DNA of 64,000 nucleotides from Streptomyces venezuelae. GTDB lineage: Bacteria > Actinomycetota > Actinomycetes > Streptomycetales > Streptomycetaceae. The position numbers were made by a program, and so were the translations under genes. Positions 35,350-43,967 of this stretch are shown here, in pieces (the stretch's first letter is position 1; each line of letters starts with the position of its first letter). Below the pieces are notes generated by a model that worked only from the letters and a program-made list of their open reading frames with translations, was not told the origin of the DNA and ran no database searches. Location: NCBI RefSeq assembly GCF_008642315.1, contig NZ_CP029192.1, positions 5,146,001-5,210,000 of the forward strand, given 5' to 3'.

Positions 35350-36876
35350 ATGTCTCAAACAGCCCTCAGGCCCGACACCGGGCCCGACGCCAACCGCTGG
35401 AAAGCGCTCGTCTTCATCGCGCTTGCCCAGTTGATGGTTGTCCTCGACGCGACCATCGTGAACATCGCGCTGCCCTCCGCGCAGCAGGACCTCGGCATAT
35501 CCGACGGCAACCGCCAGTGGGTCATCACGGCCTACGCGCTCGCCTTCGGCGGCCTGCTGCTCTTCGGCGGACGCATCGCCGACCTGTGGGGCCGCAAGCG
35601 CACCTTCGTGACCGGCCTGATCGGTTTCGCCGCGGCCTCCGCACTCGGCGGCGCCGCGACCGGCGAGGCCATGATGCTGGGCGCCCGCGCCCTGCAGGGT
35701 GTGTTCGGCGCGCTCCTCGCGCCCGCCGCCCTCTCGCTGCTCGCGGTGATGTTCACCGACGCCAAGGAGCGCGCCAAGGCCTTCGGCATCTACGGCGCGA
35801 TCGCCGGTGGCGGCGGCGCCGTCGGCCTGATCCTCGGCGGCTTCCTCACCGAGTACCTGAACTGGCGCTGGACCTTCTTCGTGAACATCCCGTTCGCGGT
35901 GATCGCCGCCCTGGGCGCGTACTTCGTCATCCGTGAGCCGGCCGGCGGCCGCAACCGCTCGCCGCTCGACATCCCCGGCGTGGTCCTGTCCACCCTCGGT
36001 CTGGTCGCGCTGGTCTACGGCTTCACCCGCGCCGAGTCCGCGGGCTGGTCGGACTCCGTGACGATCACGATGTTCGTCGCCTCCGCCGTGCTGCTCGCCG
36101 CGTTCGTCCTCACCGAGGGCAAGGTCAAGTCGCCGCTGCTGCCGCTGCGCGTCCTGACCGAGCGCAACCGCGGCGGCGTCTACATGTCGCTCGGCCTCGC
36201 GGTCATCGCGATGTTCGGCCTGTTCCTGTTCCTCACGTACTACCTGCAGATCGTGAAGGGCTACTCGCCGGTCAAGACCGGCTTCGCCTTCCTGCCGATG
36301 ATCGTCGGCATGATCACGGGCTCCACGCAGATCGGCGCCCGGCTGATGACCCGCGTCCCGCCGCGGCTGCTCATGGCCCCGGGCTTCCTGCTCGCGGCGG
36401 TCGGCATGCTGCTCCTGACGCAGCTGGAGATCGGCACCTCGTACGCCGGTCTGATCCTGCCCGCGCAGCTGATGCTTGGCCTCGGCATGGGTACGGCGTT
36501 CATGCCCGCCATGTCCCTGGCCACGCACGGCGTCGAGGCCCGTGACGCCGGTGTCGCCTCCGCGATGGTCAACACCTCGCAGCAGGTCGGCGGCGCCATC
36601 GGCACGGCCCTCCTGAACACCATCGCCGCCTCGGCGACCACCGCGTACCTCACGGACCACGCGGCGCTGGGCGCCACCAACCCCAAGCTCCTCCAGGCGC
36701 AGGCCATGGTCGAGGGCTACACCAGCGCCATCTGGTGGGCGGTCGGGATCCTGGTGGTCTCCGCGCTGATCGCGGCCACCCTCATCACCACCGGCCACCA
36801 GGGCGGCACGTCGGCTCCGGCCGACTCGTCGGACGGGGTCGAGGACGAGGTCAAGATTCCGGTGATGGCCCACTGA
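35350..36876 (+). CDS. MFS drug exporter, DHA2 (14-helix, EmrB/QacA type)
   Basis: A 508-residue proton-coupled efflux pump with about 14 membrane helices. Motif A is seen as GGRIADLWGRKRTF, motif D1 as LDATIVNIALPS and motif C-like GGGGAVGLILGGFLTE. The C-terminal 35 residues are hydrophilic (SSDGVEDEVK). ATG at 35350 follows AGGTGG; an in-frame GTG at 35338 is a weak alternative. Its cotranscribed TetR regulator suggests induction by its substrate, which cannot be named. A hairpin over the stop codon ends the unit. Confidence 0.9.
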   Translation: MSQTALRPDTGPDANRWKALVFIALAQLMVVLDATIVNIALPSAQQDLGISDGNRQWVITAYALAFGGLLLFGGRIADLWGRKRTFVTGLIGFAAASALGGAATGEAMMLGARALQGVFGALLAPAALSLLAVMFTDAKERAKAFGIYGAIAGGGGAVGLILGGFLTEYLNWRWTFFVNIPFAVIAALGAYFVIREPAGGRNRSPLDIPGVVLSTLGLVALVYGFTRAESAGWSDSVTITMFVASAVLLAAFVLTEGKVKSPLLPLRVLTERNRGGVYMSLGLAVIAMFGLFLFLTYYLQIVKGYSPVKTGFAFLPMIVGMITGSTQIGARLMTRVPPRLLMAPGFLLAAVGMLLLTQLEIGTSYAGLILPAQLMLGLGMGTAFMPAMSLATHGVEARDAGVASAMVNTSQQVGGAIGTALLNTIAASATTAYLTDHAALGATNPKLLQAQAMVEGYTSAIWWAVGILVVSALIAATLITTGHQGGTSAPADSSDGVEDEVKIPVMAH

Positions 36877-36887
36877 CGCGGGCCATC
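36864..36887. terminator. Hairpin spanning the stop codon of the MFS gene
   Basis: GATGGCCC (36864-36871) pairs with GGGCCATC (36880-36887) around an 8-nt loop. It sits in the 19-bp gap between convergent MFS and MarR genes and may end both transcripts. Confidence 0.55.
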
Positions 36888-36895
36888 GGCAGGCC

Positions 36896-37411
36896 CTAGC
36901 GGAGCCAGGGGAGGTCCGCCCCGGCCTCCTCCGGCTGAAGTCCCTCGGCGACGATCTTCATGATCTCGCCGAGGGACTTCTGCTGTTCCGGGGTGAGCCG
37001 GTCGAAGAGGGCCTGGCGGACGGCGGTGACGTGGCCGGGCGCGGTCCTGCGCAGCACCTCGAACCCGTCGTCGGTCAGGATCGCGAGCTGCCCGCGCTTG
37101 TCGGAGGGACAGTCCTCGCGGCGCACCCAGCCGCTCTTCTCCAGACGCGCGATCGCGTGCGAGAGACGGGACCGGGTGATCTTCATGGTTTTCGCCAGTT
37201 CGGTCATCCGGAGCCGCCGCCGGGGGGCGTCGGACAACTGGACCAATAGGCCGTAGTACATGTGGGGCATGCCCGCGTCGCGCTGCAACTGACGGTCGAG
37301 GAAGTCGTCGAGAAGAGTCGTCGCCTGAAGGTAGACCCGCCAGACGCGCTGCTCGTCGCCGTCCAGCCAGCGCGGCTCGCCGGCCGGGGGAGGGGTCGCT
37401 GCCGTATCCAT
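36896..37411 (-). CDS. MarR-family regulator
   Basis: A 171-residue winged-helix regulator. The DNA-binding region is about residues 60-115 (MTELAKTMKITRSRLSHAIARLEK and RREDCPSDKRGQLAILTDDG). The single Cys in the wing (DCPSDKR) is conserved in many MarR proteins of this subgroup that regulate divergent dioxygenase or quinone-detoxification genes. It is divergent from the LigB-type dioxygenase across about 110 bp that hold an inverted repeat, so this gene is its probable target. ATG at 37411 is used; GTG at 37420 is possible. Confidence 0.88.
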   Translation of the reverse strand: MDTAATPPPAGEPRWLDGDEQRVWRVYLQATTLLDDFLDRQLQRDAGMPHMYYGLLVQLSDAPRRRLRMTELAKTMKITRSRLSHAIARLEKSGWVRREDCPSDKRGQLAILTDDGFEVLRRTAPGHVTAVRQALFDRLTPEQQKSLGEIMKIVAEGLQPEEAGADLPWLR

Positions 37412-37476
37412 GTACCCCACTGTACGAGGTCGTTCCTTGAACTTTGAACAAACCAGTCGTACGCTGATCCTGTAAA

Positions 37477-37492
37477 ACTTGAGCTTTCAAGT
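37477..37492. promoter_or_regulatory. MarR-type operator between marR and dioxygenase
   Basis: ACTTGA-GCTT-TCAAGT, a 6-bp-arm inverted repeat 32 bp before the dioxygenase start, preceded by an A/T-rich stretch (TGTAAAACTTGA). A related TTGAACTTTGAACAA lies at 37437-37451. Positions suit repression of the dioxygenase gene. Confidence 0.6.
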
Positions 37493-37523
37493 AACGCAAT
37501 GGTTCGCTCGCCGGAGGTGCGCG

Positions 37524-38294
37524 ATGTCCCGCATGCCCGCCCTGTATCTCAGCCACGGCGCCCCGCCGCTCGCCGACGACCCGGTCTGGCCCGGCGAGCT
37601 GGCCGCCTGGTCCGCGGGGCTGCCGCGTCCGAAGGCGATCCTCATGGTCTCCGCGCACTGGGAGGAGGCCCCGCTCGCCCTCTCCGCCACCGAGACACTG
37701 CCCCTCGTGTACGACTTCTGGGGCTTCCCCGAGCACTACTACCAGGTGACCTACGCGGCGCCCGGCGCCCCCGAACTCGCCGCCTCCGTACGGAAACTGC
37801 TGCACGCGCCCGGCACGCCCGTCCAGGACGTGCCGGACCGCGGCCTCGACCACGGCGCGTACGTCCCGCTCGTGGAGATGTACCCCGACGCCGACATCCC
37901 CGTCCTCCAGATCTCCCTGCCGACCCTCGACCCGCGCCGACTCATGGACATCGGCCGCAAGCTGGCGCCGCTGCGCGACGAGGGCGTCCTGATCGTCGGC
38001 AGCGGCTTCTTCACGCACAACCTGGCCGCGCTGCGACAGGGCGGCATCCCGTCCTGGTCGGCGGAGTTCGACGCGTGGGGGCACGAGGCGCTGGAGGCGG
38101 GCGACGTGGACGCGCTGCTCGACTTCGGGCACAAGTCCCCGGCCGGACAGCTCGCCCACCCGCGCACCGAGCACTTCGCACCGCTCTTCGTGACGCTGGG
38201 CACGGCGGACGCGACGGGGGACCTGGCCGGTCAGCGCAGCGTGATCGACGGCTTCTGGATGGGGCTGGCGAAGAGGTCGGTGCAGTTCGGCTAG
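37524..38294 (+). CDS. Extradiol dioxygenase, LigB/DODA class
   Basis: A 256-residue non-heme iron enzyme of the YgiD/4,5-DOPA-extradiol-dioxygenase class, which opens catechol rings. Landmarks are LYLSHGAPPLADD (metal His), SAHWEE (His), LDHGAYVPL (His) and GSGFFTHNL (second-shell His). ATG at 37524 has GGAGGT 5 nt upstream, which decides the start. The MarR gene is divergent, so expression should rise with an aromatic or electrophilic inducer. Natural substrates of this class in Streptomyces are mostly unknown. Confidence 0.88.
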   Translation: MSRMPALYLSHGAPPLADDPVWPGELAAWSAGLPRPKAILMVSAHWEEAPLALSATETLPLVYDFWGFPEHYYQVTYAAPGAPELAASVRKLLHAPGTPVQDVPDRGLDHGAYVPLVEMYPDADIPVLQISLPTLDPRRLMDIGRKLAPLRDEGVLIVGSGFFTHNLAALRQGGIPSWSAEFDAWGHEALEAGDVDALLDFGHKSPAGQLAHPRTEHFAPLFVTLGTADATGDLAGQRSVIDGFWMGLAKRSVQFG

Positions 38295-38385
38295 AGGGGC
38301 GCGGGGGCCTGTTCAGGTGCGTGGGAACGCCAGCAGGGTTGCAGGTGGCCTGGGTGGCCTGGGTGGGACGTGGGGGTGCCTGTTG

Positions 38386-38432
38386 AGGGGCGCGGGGAAC
38401 TGCGCGACCAGCCCCCGCGGCCCGCGGACGAA
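38386..38432. repeat. Streptomyces interspersed GC-rich repeat, copy 1
   Basis: The GAGGGGCGCGGGGAACTGCG...CGACCAGCCCCCGCGGCCCGCGG pattern is the common Streptomyces intergenic palindrome found at gene ends. A partial copy of its first part lies just before (38296-38310). It sits between the dioxygenase stop and the convergent questin-oxidase stop and may serve as a terminator. Confidence 0.65.
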
Positions 38433-38455
38433 CTGAACCCGTGAGTGACCCGCGC

Positions 38456-39484
38456 CTAGCCGAGCGGCACGCTCAGCTCGACCGCACGCAACGCCGCCCC
38501 GAGGGCGGGCCCATCGCCGACGTCCAACGCCGTGTCCGCGAACTTGATCACGTGTTCGTCCCCGTGCGCGAGCGCCCGCGCGAACACCTCCTCGGCATCG
38601 AGGTCACCGACCGGCTCGTACGCCACCGGCTCGTCCGGCGCGTACATGGCCGTGACCGCCGCCGACGCGGTCCACGCGGCGCGCAGGCTCGGCACCCACA
38701 GGGCGCGGGGCAACGCGGGAAGCGCGCGCAGCACGGCGTTGGGCGCGGTCGCCGCGTGCACCAGCATCGTCTCCTCGCCGTGGCCGTGCGTGGCGTACCG
38801 GTGCGTGGCCGCCCGCACGAGCTCGGCCAGCCCGCGCCGCGCCTCCTCCGGGTCGTCCACGGCGGCGGCCCACGCCGGGAGTCCCTCGACCCGTGCGAGT
38901 CGCGCGGGGAAACCGCCGTCCGCGCGGTTCGCGATGGGCGGCACCGCGTCCAGGCCGTCGGCGGCAGTGCGGTGGACGCCGGGCAGCACGCTCACGCCGG
39001 CGAGGGGGGAGTGGCGGGCGGCCCAGTAGCCGAGGCCGTGGGCGAGCTCCGAGAGGCGCGGCCCGGTGGCGTCGCCCTCCTCCAGCGTGCGCACGGCGTG
39101 GCCGACGCGGATCACGGGGTGCGTCGAACCGCCGTACAGGCCGGGCAGCAGCCGGGTCCACCACTGAGCCAGCACGTCGCGCCAGGGCCGCTCCGCGATC
39201 TGCCTCTCGAAGTACGCGATCCAGTCCGCCGCGCGGCGCGGGTCACCCAGTGCCTCCGGCCAGTTCGCCTCGGTGACCGGCGCCACGGAGGCGGGAAACT
39301 CCTCCAGCTTCGGGGCGTAGAGATCGAGCCACCGGTGGACGGCGCCGGCCTGCCCGCGCGCGGCGAGCGCCTCGACGGCCATCGGGGCGTGGTTGGTGAG
39401 CCGCCCCAGGCGCTCGGGCCCGGTGCCGTGCAGCCGTTCCAGGGCTTCGTCGAGGGTGCCGGTGGTGTCGCTCCTGTGATCCAT
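38456..39484 (-). CDS. Questin oxidase family protein (DUF4243)
   Basis: A 342-residue protein matching the questin oxidase (AflY/DUF4243) family, Baeyer-Villiger-like enzymes of fungal polyketide pathways with bacterial relatives of unknown substrate. Recognisable segments are LTNHAPMAVEAL near the N-terminus, GLYGGSTHPVIRVGHAVRTL in the middle, and SPLAGVSVLPGVH, with several conserved His residues (N-x-H, STHP, GH). No flavin motif is seen. A DosR-like palindrome lies about 50 bp upstream at 39528-39541. Confidence 0.8.
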   Translation of the reverse strand: MDHRSDTTGTLDEALERLHGTGPERLGRLTNHAPMAVEALAARGQAGAVHRWLDLYAPKLEEFPASVAPVTEANWPEALGDPRRAADWIAYFERQIAERPWRDVLAQWWTRLLPGLYGGSTHPVIRVGHAVRTLEEGDATGPRLSELAHGLGYWAARHSPLAGVSVLPGVHRTAADGLDAVPPIANRADGGFPARLARVEGLPAWAAAVDDPEEARRGLAELVRAATHRYATHGHGEETMLVHAATAPNAVLRALPALPRALWVPSLRAAWTASAAVTAMYAPDEPVAYEPVGDLDAEEVFARALAHGDEHVIKFADTALDVGDGPALGAALRAVELSVPLG

Positions 39485-39527
39485 GGGGGGACGGTAGGCC
39501 GCCGCCCCGGCGCCGGGTAACGGTCTC

Positions 39528-39541
39528 GGGCCCTAGGTCCC
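39528..39541. promoter_or_regulatory. DosR-like palindrome before the questin-oxidase gene
   Basis: GGGCCCTAGGTCCC has the GGGNC...GNCCC layout of the DosR/DevR box (core GGGACTWWAGTCCC) and matches 11 of 14 core positions. It lies 44 bp before the minus-strand start at 39484. Weaker than the copies near 50.1 kb and 56.1 kb. Confidence 0.35.
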
Positions 39542-39730
39542 GGGGCCGAGGACGTACGGACGGAGCGACTTCGGCCGACTGGACATGACTACTCGGCGCG
39601 TAATGGAGCACACGATCAGGGCGGAGGCCGGAGGACCGGAATCGCGCGCCCTGAGCAACCAACAGGGCGTACGGTCCGTCTTCAGGAGGGAAGAGCAGCC
39701 AAGGGCGGCGCGCTCTTCCGGCAGGAGCCG

Positions 39731-39771
39731 GCCACGAGGCCTGGCCCGACAGCCACGAGGCCTGGCCTGAC
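39731..39771. repeat. Tandem 21-bp direct repeat in the hrdD upstream region
   Basis: GCCACGAGGCCTGGCCCGAC (39731-39750) and GCCACGAGGCCTGGCCTGAC (39752-39771) differ by one base. They lie in the 494-bp gap 39485-39978, which otherwise holds the DosR-like palindrome and the hrdD promoter and no gene that I can support. Confidence 0.6.
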
Positions 39772-39857
39772 CTGCATCTCCGAGCCTTCCGACGGCATCC
39801 GGGCGCCCGTGCGGCGCCACAGGGTACTGCACCGTCAAGAAAAAAGATGCGCGGCTT

Positions 39858-39884
39858 GGGAATTCTGTCCGGATTCCAGTCGTT
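39858..39884 (+). promoter_or_regulatory. Sigma-R type promoter of hrdD
   Basis: GGGAAT (39858-39863), an 18-nt spacer and GTT (39882-39884) match exactly the GGGAAT-N18-GTT consensus of the thiol-oxidative-stress factor SigR. Transcription would start near 39890, leaving a leader of about 90 nt. In S. coelicolor hrdD is a known SigR target, so this agrees with the gene. Confidence 0.8.
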
Positions 39885-39978
39885 GTTTCCATCGGATGCA
39901 GGGCACCCGAGGGTGTGCCATCCACCACAGAGGCCCCACGAGTGGGCCGACCAGGACAACCATCGCAAGGGAGCACGC

Positions 39979-40977
39979 ATGGCAACCCGTGCCGTCGCCC
40001 GTCGTAAGTCCGCCACCGGCGAGACCGACGCGGCACGCAGTGTTCGCGCCGTAGGCGGGGAGATCGCCGACCGCGACCTGGTCGGCATGTACCTCGACGA
40101 GATCGCGCGTACGCCGCTGCTGGACGCCGCCAAGGAAGTGGAGCTGTCCCAGGTCATCGAGGCGGGCGTCTATGCCCAAAAGATCCTGGACGGAGAGGTC
40201 GAGGACAGCAAGGTCACCGCGGACCGCGAGGAGCTCGAAGCCCTCGTCGCCGACGGTGAGCGCGCCAAGGACGTCTTCATCCGCTCGAACCTCCGGCTGG
40301 TCGTCGCGGTCGCCCGTCGCTACCCGCGCAGCGGTCTGCCCCTCCTCGACCTGATCCAGGAGGGCAACGCGGGCCTGGTCCGCGCGGTCGAGAAGTTCGA
40401 CTACGCGAAGGGCTTCAAGTTCTCCACGTACGCCACGTGGTGGATCCGCCAGGCCATCACCCGCTCCATAGCCGACCAGTCCCGCACCATCCGCCTCCCC
40501 GTCCACCTCGTGGAGGAGCTGGGCCGGATCCGCCGTGTGCAGCGCGAGTTCAACCGCGAGAACGGCCGGGACCCGGAGCCCGCGGAGATCGCCGCGGAGC
40601 TGTCCTCGACCCCCGAGCGCGTCACGGACGTCCTGGACTGGGCGCGTGACCCCGTCTCGCTGAACATGGGCGTGGACGACGACGGCGACACGCAGTTCGG
40701 CGACCTCCTGGAGGACACCTCCGCAGTCTCGCCCGAGCAGTCCGTCCTCTCCCTGCTGCGCAGCGAGGAGCTCGACGACCTGATCGGCCGCCTCGACCAG
40801 CGCACGGCCTCCATCATCAAGATGCGGTACGGCATAGACGACGGCCGCGAGCGCACGCTGACGGAGGTCGGCAAGGAGCACGGGCTCACGCGTGAGCGGA
40901 TCCGCCAGATCGAGAAGCACGCGCTCCTTGAGCTGAAGAAGCTGGCGCGGGACACGGGGTTCGACGCGGCGGCCTAG
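39979..40977 (+). CDS. hrdD: RNA polymerase sigma factor HrdD (group 2, sigma-70)
   Basis: A 332-residue sigma factor. Region 1.2 is DLVGMYLDEIARTPLL. Region 2 includes FIRSNLRLVVAVARRYP, LPLLDLIQEGNAGLVRAVEK and FKFSTYATWWIRQAI. Region 3 follows, and region 4 ends with EVGKEHGLTRERIRQIEKHALLEL. It lacks the long N-terminal extension of HrdB and has the MATRAVARRKSATGETD start and length typical of HrdD. HrdD is dispensable and induced by oxidative or envelope stress. ATG at 39979 has AAGGGAG upstream. A GAGGCCCC hairpin follows. Confidence 0.92.
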   Translation: MATRAVARRKSATGETDAARSVRAVGGEIADRDLVGMYLDEIARTPLLDAAKEVELSQVIEAGVYAQKILDGEVEDSKVTADREELEALVADGERAKDVFIRSNLRLVVAVARRYPRSGLPLLDLIQEGNAGLVRAVEKFDYAKGFKFSTYATWWIRQAITRSIADQSRTIRLPVHLVEELGRIRRVQREFNRENGRDPEPAEIAAELSSTPERVTDVLDWARDPVSLNMGVDDDGDTQFGDLLEDTSAVSPEQSVLSLLRSEELDDLIGRLDQRTASIIKMRYGIDDGRERTLTEVGKEHGLTRERIRQIEKHALLELKKLARDTGFDAAA

Positions 40978-41006
40978 GCGGCCGGCCTTGGGCGGGATCA
41001 CTCGCC

Positions 41007-41043
41007 GAGGCCCCGGTTCCCGTGCCCGGCGCCGGGGGGCCTC
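41007..41043 (+). terminator. Hairpin downstream of hrdD
   Basis: GAGGCCCC (41007-41014) pairs with GGGGCCTC (41036-41043), with a further 3-bp inner pairing. It lies 30 bp after the hrdD stop, in the gap before the convergent WYL gene. Confidence 0.5.
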
Positions 41044-41114
41044 ATCCCTCGGCGCCGTGGTCTTACTGCGTCGCGCTTCGCGCGTTTTCCCCCCGCCCGC
41101 CCTTGTGATCCGCG

Positions 41115-42254
41115 TCAGGTCACGGATCGGGTCATGCGCGCGCCCATCTCCCGCACGCACTCCACCAGCTCCCGCGGCCCCCGCACGCTGAATTCGCAGT
41201 CCATGACCGCGAGGCGCACCGCCAGCCACTCCACCGAGTCCGAGGCCTCGCAGCGCAGTCGGCAGCTGTGCTCGTCCACGGGCTGCACAGGCCCGAGCGC
41301 CGACGGCAGCCGCGCGGCGACGAACTCGGCGGGCGCCGCGAAGGTGACGTCGAGAGCGTACGAGTGCTGTCGTCCGCGCCACATCGACTCGCGGATGAAC
41401 GTCGCCGCGTCCCCCCGCGGCAGCTCCCTCGGCACGAACCGCGCGCCCGTCGCGAACGGCTCGGAGACCCGGTCCACCCGGAAGGTCCGCCAGTCCTCGC
41501 GGTCGATGTCGTACGCCACGAGGTACCAGCGGCGACCCGTCGACACCAGCCGGTACGGCTCGGTGAGCCGCCGGGACTCCGTGCCGTCCCCCGCGCGATA
41601 GGCGAACCGCAGCCGCTCGTGCCCGGCCGCCGCCGATGCCATCACCGTCAGCGTCTCCGGCGCGATGCTCGCCCCGTCCCCGCTGGTCAGCGGCGTCGTC
41701 GCGATCTGCAGCGTGGAGACCCGGTGCCGCAGCCGCCCCGGAAGCACCTGCTCCAGCTTGGCGAGCGCCCGCACCGACGCCTCCTCCACGCCCTCCACGG
41801 CGTGCCCCGCCCCGGCCCGCAGCCCGACCGCGATGGCCACCGCCTCCTCGTCGTCCAGGACCAGCGGCGGCATCGCCTTGCCCGCGACCAGGCGGTAGCC
41901 GCCGGCCGCGCCCTGGCTGGCCCGCACGGGATAGCCGAGGTCCCGCAGCCGGTCGATGTCCCGCCGCACCGTGCGCCTGCTGACCCCGAGCCGCTCCGAG
42001 AGCTCGGCGCCCGGCCACTCGCGGGGCGTCTGCAGAAGGGAGAGGAGCTGGAAGAGCCGCGCCGGGGTATCGCTACCCGACCCCGCCGCCCGGCCCACGT
42101 CGGTCGTGCCGCCCGCGTTCGTCGTACGGCCCGCGTCGGTCGTGTCGCCCGCGCCCGCCGCACTGCCCGCGCCCGTCGTACTGCCCGCGATCCCCGCACC
42201 GCCCATGCCCTCCGCACCGCCCGCGCCCGTCGTACTGCCCGCATCCGTCGTCAT
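41115..42254 (-). CDS. HTH/WYL-domain regulator (YafY type) with repeat-rich N-terminus
   Basis: A 379-residue transcription regulator. Residues 1-60 are a Gly/Ala/Thr tandem-repeat tail (STTGAG, TTDAGR, TTNAGG units) not seen in most relatives. A DeoR-like HTH follows at about residues 65-115 (LSERLGVSRRTVRRDIDRLRD), then a WYL domain (RRWYLVAYDIDREDWRTFRVDR) and a WCX C-terminal extension. WYL regulators sense a ligand, sometimes nucleic acid. It is divergent from the MFS gene 42317 across 62 bp, its likely target. The true start could be internal, after the repeat, at an in-frame GTG. Confidence 0.85.
   Translation of the reverse strand: MTTDAGSTTGAGGAEGMGGAGIAGSTTGAGSAAGAGDTTDAGRTTNAGGTTDVGRAAGSGSDTPARLFQLLSLLQTPREWPGAELSERLGVSRRTVRRDIDRLRDLGYPVRASQGAAGGYRLVAGKAMPPLVLDDEEAVAIAVGLRAGAGHAVEGVEEASVRALAKLEQVLPGRLRHRVSTLQIATTPLTSGDGASIAPETLTVMASAAAGHERLRFAYRAGDGTESRRLTEPYRLVSTGRRWYLVAYDIDREDWRTFRVDRVSEPFATGARFVPRELPRGDAATFIRESMWRGRQHSYALDVTFAAPAEFVAARLPSALGPVQPVDEHSCRLRCEASDSVEWLAVRLAVMDCEFSVRGPRELVECVREMGARMTRSVT
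42075..42254 (-). repeat. Tandem-repeat coding tail of the WYL regulator
   Basis: Degenerate GC-rich 9- to 18-nt units coding Thr/Ala/Gly (such as GTCGTACTGCCCGC on the plus strand) recur through 42075-42254 and keep the reading frame. This is a candidate length-variable region. Confidence 0.55.
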
Positions 42255-42316
42255 GCCGACCAGAATGCCGGATAACTAGGACACGACCTGGCCTATATGG
42301 CCTCTAGCCTTGCGGC

Positions 42317-43834
42317 ATGACTTCACCCAGCACCACTTCCGCTCCCGGGTCACCGGCCGCCGCCGGCGACCGGCGGCGTTGGTTCGCCCTGGCCATCGTG
42401 ATGACCGCCGCCTTCATGGACCTCGTCGACGTCACGATCGTCAACATCGCCATCCCGTCGATCCAGCGGGACGCGGGCGCCTCGTTCAGCCAGATCCAGT
42501 GGATCACCGCGGGCTACTCGCTCGCGTTCGCCGCGGGCCTCGTCACCGGCGGACGGCTCGGCGACATCCACGGCCGCAAGCGGATCTTCCTCATAGGCAT
42601 CACCGGGTTCACCGTCGCCTCCGCGCTCTGCGGTTTCGCGGCGAACCCGGAGATGCTGGTCGCGTCGCGCATCCTGCAGGGCGGCATGGCCGCGCTGATG
42701 GTGCCGCAGGTGCTGTCCATCGTGCACGCGACCTTCCCGGCCCACGAGCGCGGCAAGGTCTTCGGCCTCTTCGGCATGATCGTCGGGCTCGGCGCGGTCT
42801 CCGGGCCGCTGCTCGGCGCGCTGCTCACCGAGTGGAACATCTTCGGCCTCGAATGGCGGCCGATCTTCCTCATCAACCTGCCGGTCGGCATCGCGGGCAT
42901 CATCCTCGGCCGGAAGTTCATCTCCGAGTCCAAGGCGCCGCGCGCCCTCAAGCTGGACCTCGTCGGCGTCGTCCTGGTCACCGCGGGCCTCCTCATGCTG
43001 CTCTACCCGCTCACCCGCGGCCGCGAGCTCGGCTGGCCCGTGTGGGGTCACGTGATGATGGCCGGGTCCCTCGTCGTCTTCGGCGCCCTCATCGCGTACG
43101 AGAAGAGGAAGGCGGCCAAGGACGGCTCGCCGCTCGTCGAGCTGTCGCTGTTCAAGGTGAAGAGCTTCGCCGCGGGCATCGCGGTGCAGACGGTCTTCGG
43201 CGTCACGCTGGGCATCTTCTTCCTGGTCTGGACGCTCTACATGCAGGTCGGCCTCGGCTGGACCGCGCTGCGCGCCGGTCTGACGGGCGTGCCGTTCTCG
43301 ATCGCCGTCTCGGCGGCGGCCGGCATCTCCGTGCAGAAGCTCGTGCCCCGCTTCGGCCGCAAGGTGCTGCAGACCGGCGCCCTCGCGATGGCCGTGGGCG
43401 TCCTGATCTACATCTGGGAGGCCGGGCGGTACGGGGCGGACATCGCGCCCTGGCAGATGGCACTCCCGCTGGTCGTGATGGGCGTCGGCATGGGGCTGAT
43501 CGTGGCCCCGCTCACGGACGCGGTCCTCTCGGAAGTCCCCCAGGAGCACGCGGGTTCGGCCTCCGGGCTGATCAACACCGTGCAGCAGATGGGCACCGCG
43601 CTCGGCCTCGGCCTCGTGTCGGTGGTCTTCTTCGGCGTCATCGACGAGCACGTGCGCCCGGACCGGATCCCGGCGGAGTTCGTGGACGGGTTCCAGAACG
43701 CGCTGTGGTGGGTGGCTGGCGTGCTCGCCGTCATCTTCCTGGTGATGTTCGCCCTCCCGGCGAAGCCGAAGCAGCACGTCGAGGGCGGCGGGGCGGACGC
43801 AACCGTTCCGGAGAAGGAGCCGGCGCTGACGTAG
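42317..43834 (+). CDS. MFS drug exporter, DHA2 (14-helix)
   Basis: A 505-residue efflux pump with about 14 helices. Motif A reads GGRLGDIHGRKRIF, motif D1 LVDVTIVNIAIPS, and the mid-protein loop KRKAAKDGSPLVELSLF is typical of EmrB/QacA pumps. It ends in a hydrophilic tail (PKQHVEGGGADATVPEKEP). Divergent from the WYL regulator with only 62 bp between the starts, so shared regulation is likely. No ribosome site is obvious before ATG 42317, suggesting a leaderless or weakly led message. The substrate is not predictable. Confidence 0.9.
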   Translation: MTSPSTTSAPGSPAAAGDRRRWFALAIVMTAAFMDLVDVTIVNIAIPSIQRDAGASFSQIQWITAGYSLAFAAGLVTGGRLGDIHGRKRIFLIGITGFTVASALCGFAANPEMLVASRILQGGMAALMVPQVLSIVHATFPAHERGKVFGLFGMIVGLGAVSGPLLGALLTEWNIFGLEWRPIFLINLPVGIAGIILGRKFISESKAPRALKLDLVGVVLVTAGLLMLLYPLTRGRELGWPVWGHVMMAGSLVVFGALIAYEKRKAAKDGSPLVELSLFKVKSFAAGIAVQTVFGVTLGIFFLVWTLYMQVGLGWTALRAGLTGVPFSIAVSAAAGISVQKLVPRFGRKVLQTGALAMAVGVLIYIWEAGRYGADIAPWQMALPLVVMGVGMGLIVAPLTDAVLSEVPQEHAGSASGLINTVQQMGTALGLGLVSVVFFGVIDEHVRPDRIPAEFVDGFQNALWWVAGVLAVIFLVMFALPAKPKQHVEGGGADATVPEKEPALT

Positions 43835-43854
43835 CGGCCGCCGCTCATACGCGT

Positions 43855-43945
43855 GCCCCGCGCCGGGTAGCTCCAGGGGCGCGGGGCCGTGACAATCTGC
43901 GGCTCCGCCGCGGGGCGCGATCAGCCACAACCGGCCCGCAGTGAA
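43855..43945. repeat. Streptomyces interspersed GC-rich repeat, copy 2
   Basis: CCAGGGGCGCGGGGCCGTGA, GCGGCTCCGCCGCGGGGCGCGATCAGCC and GGCCCGCAG are successive parts of the same Streptomyces intergenic family as at 38386. GCGGCTCCGCCGC is itself a hairpin. It separates the convergent MFS and binding-protein genes and may act as their terminator. Confidence 0.65.
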
Positions 43946-43967
43946 GAACCGTCCTACCAGCGGAGCG

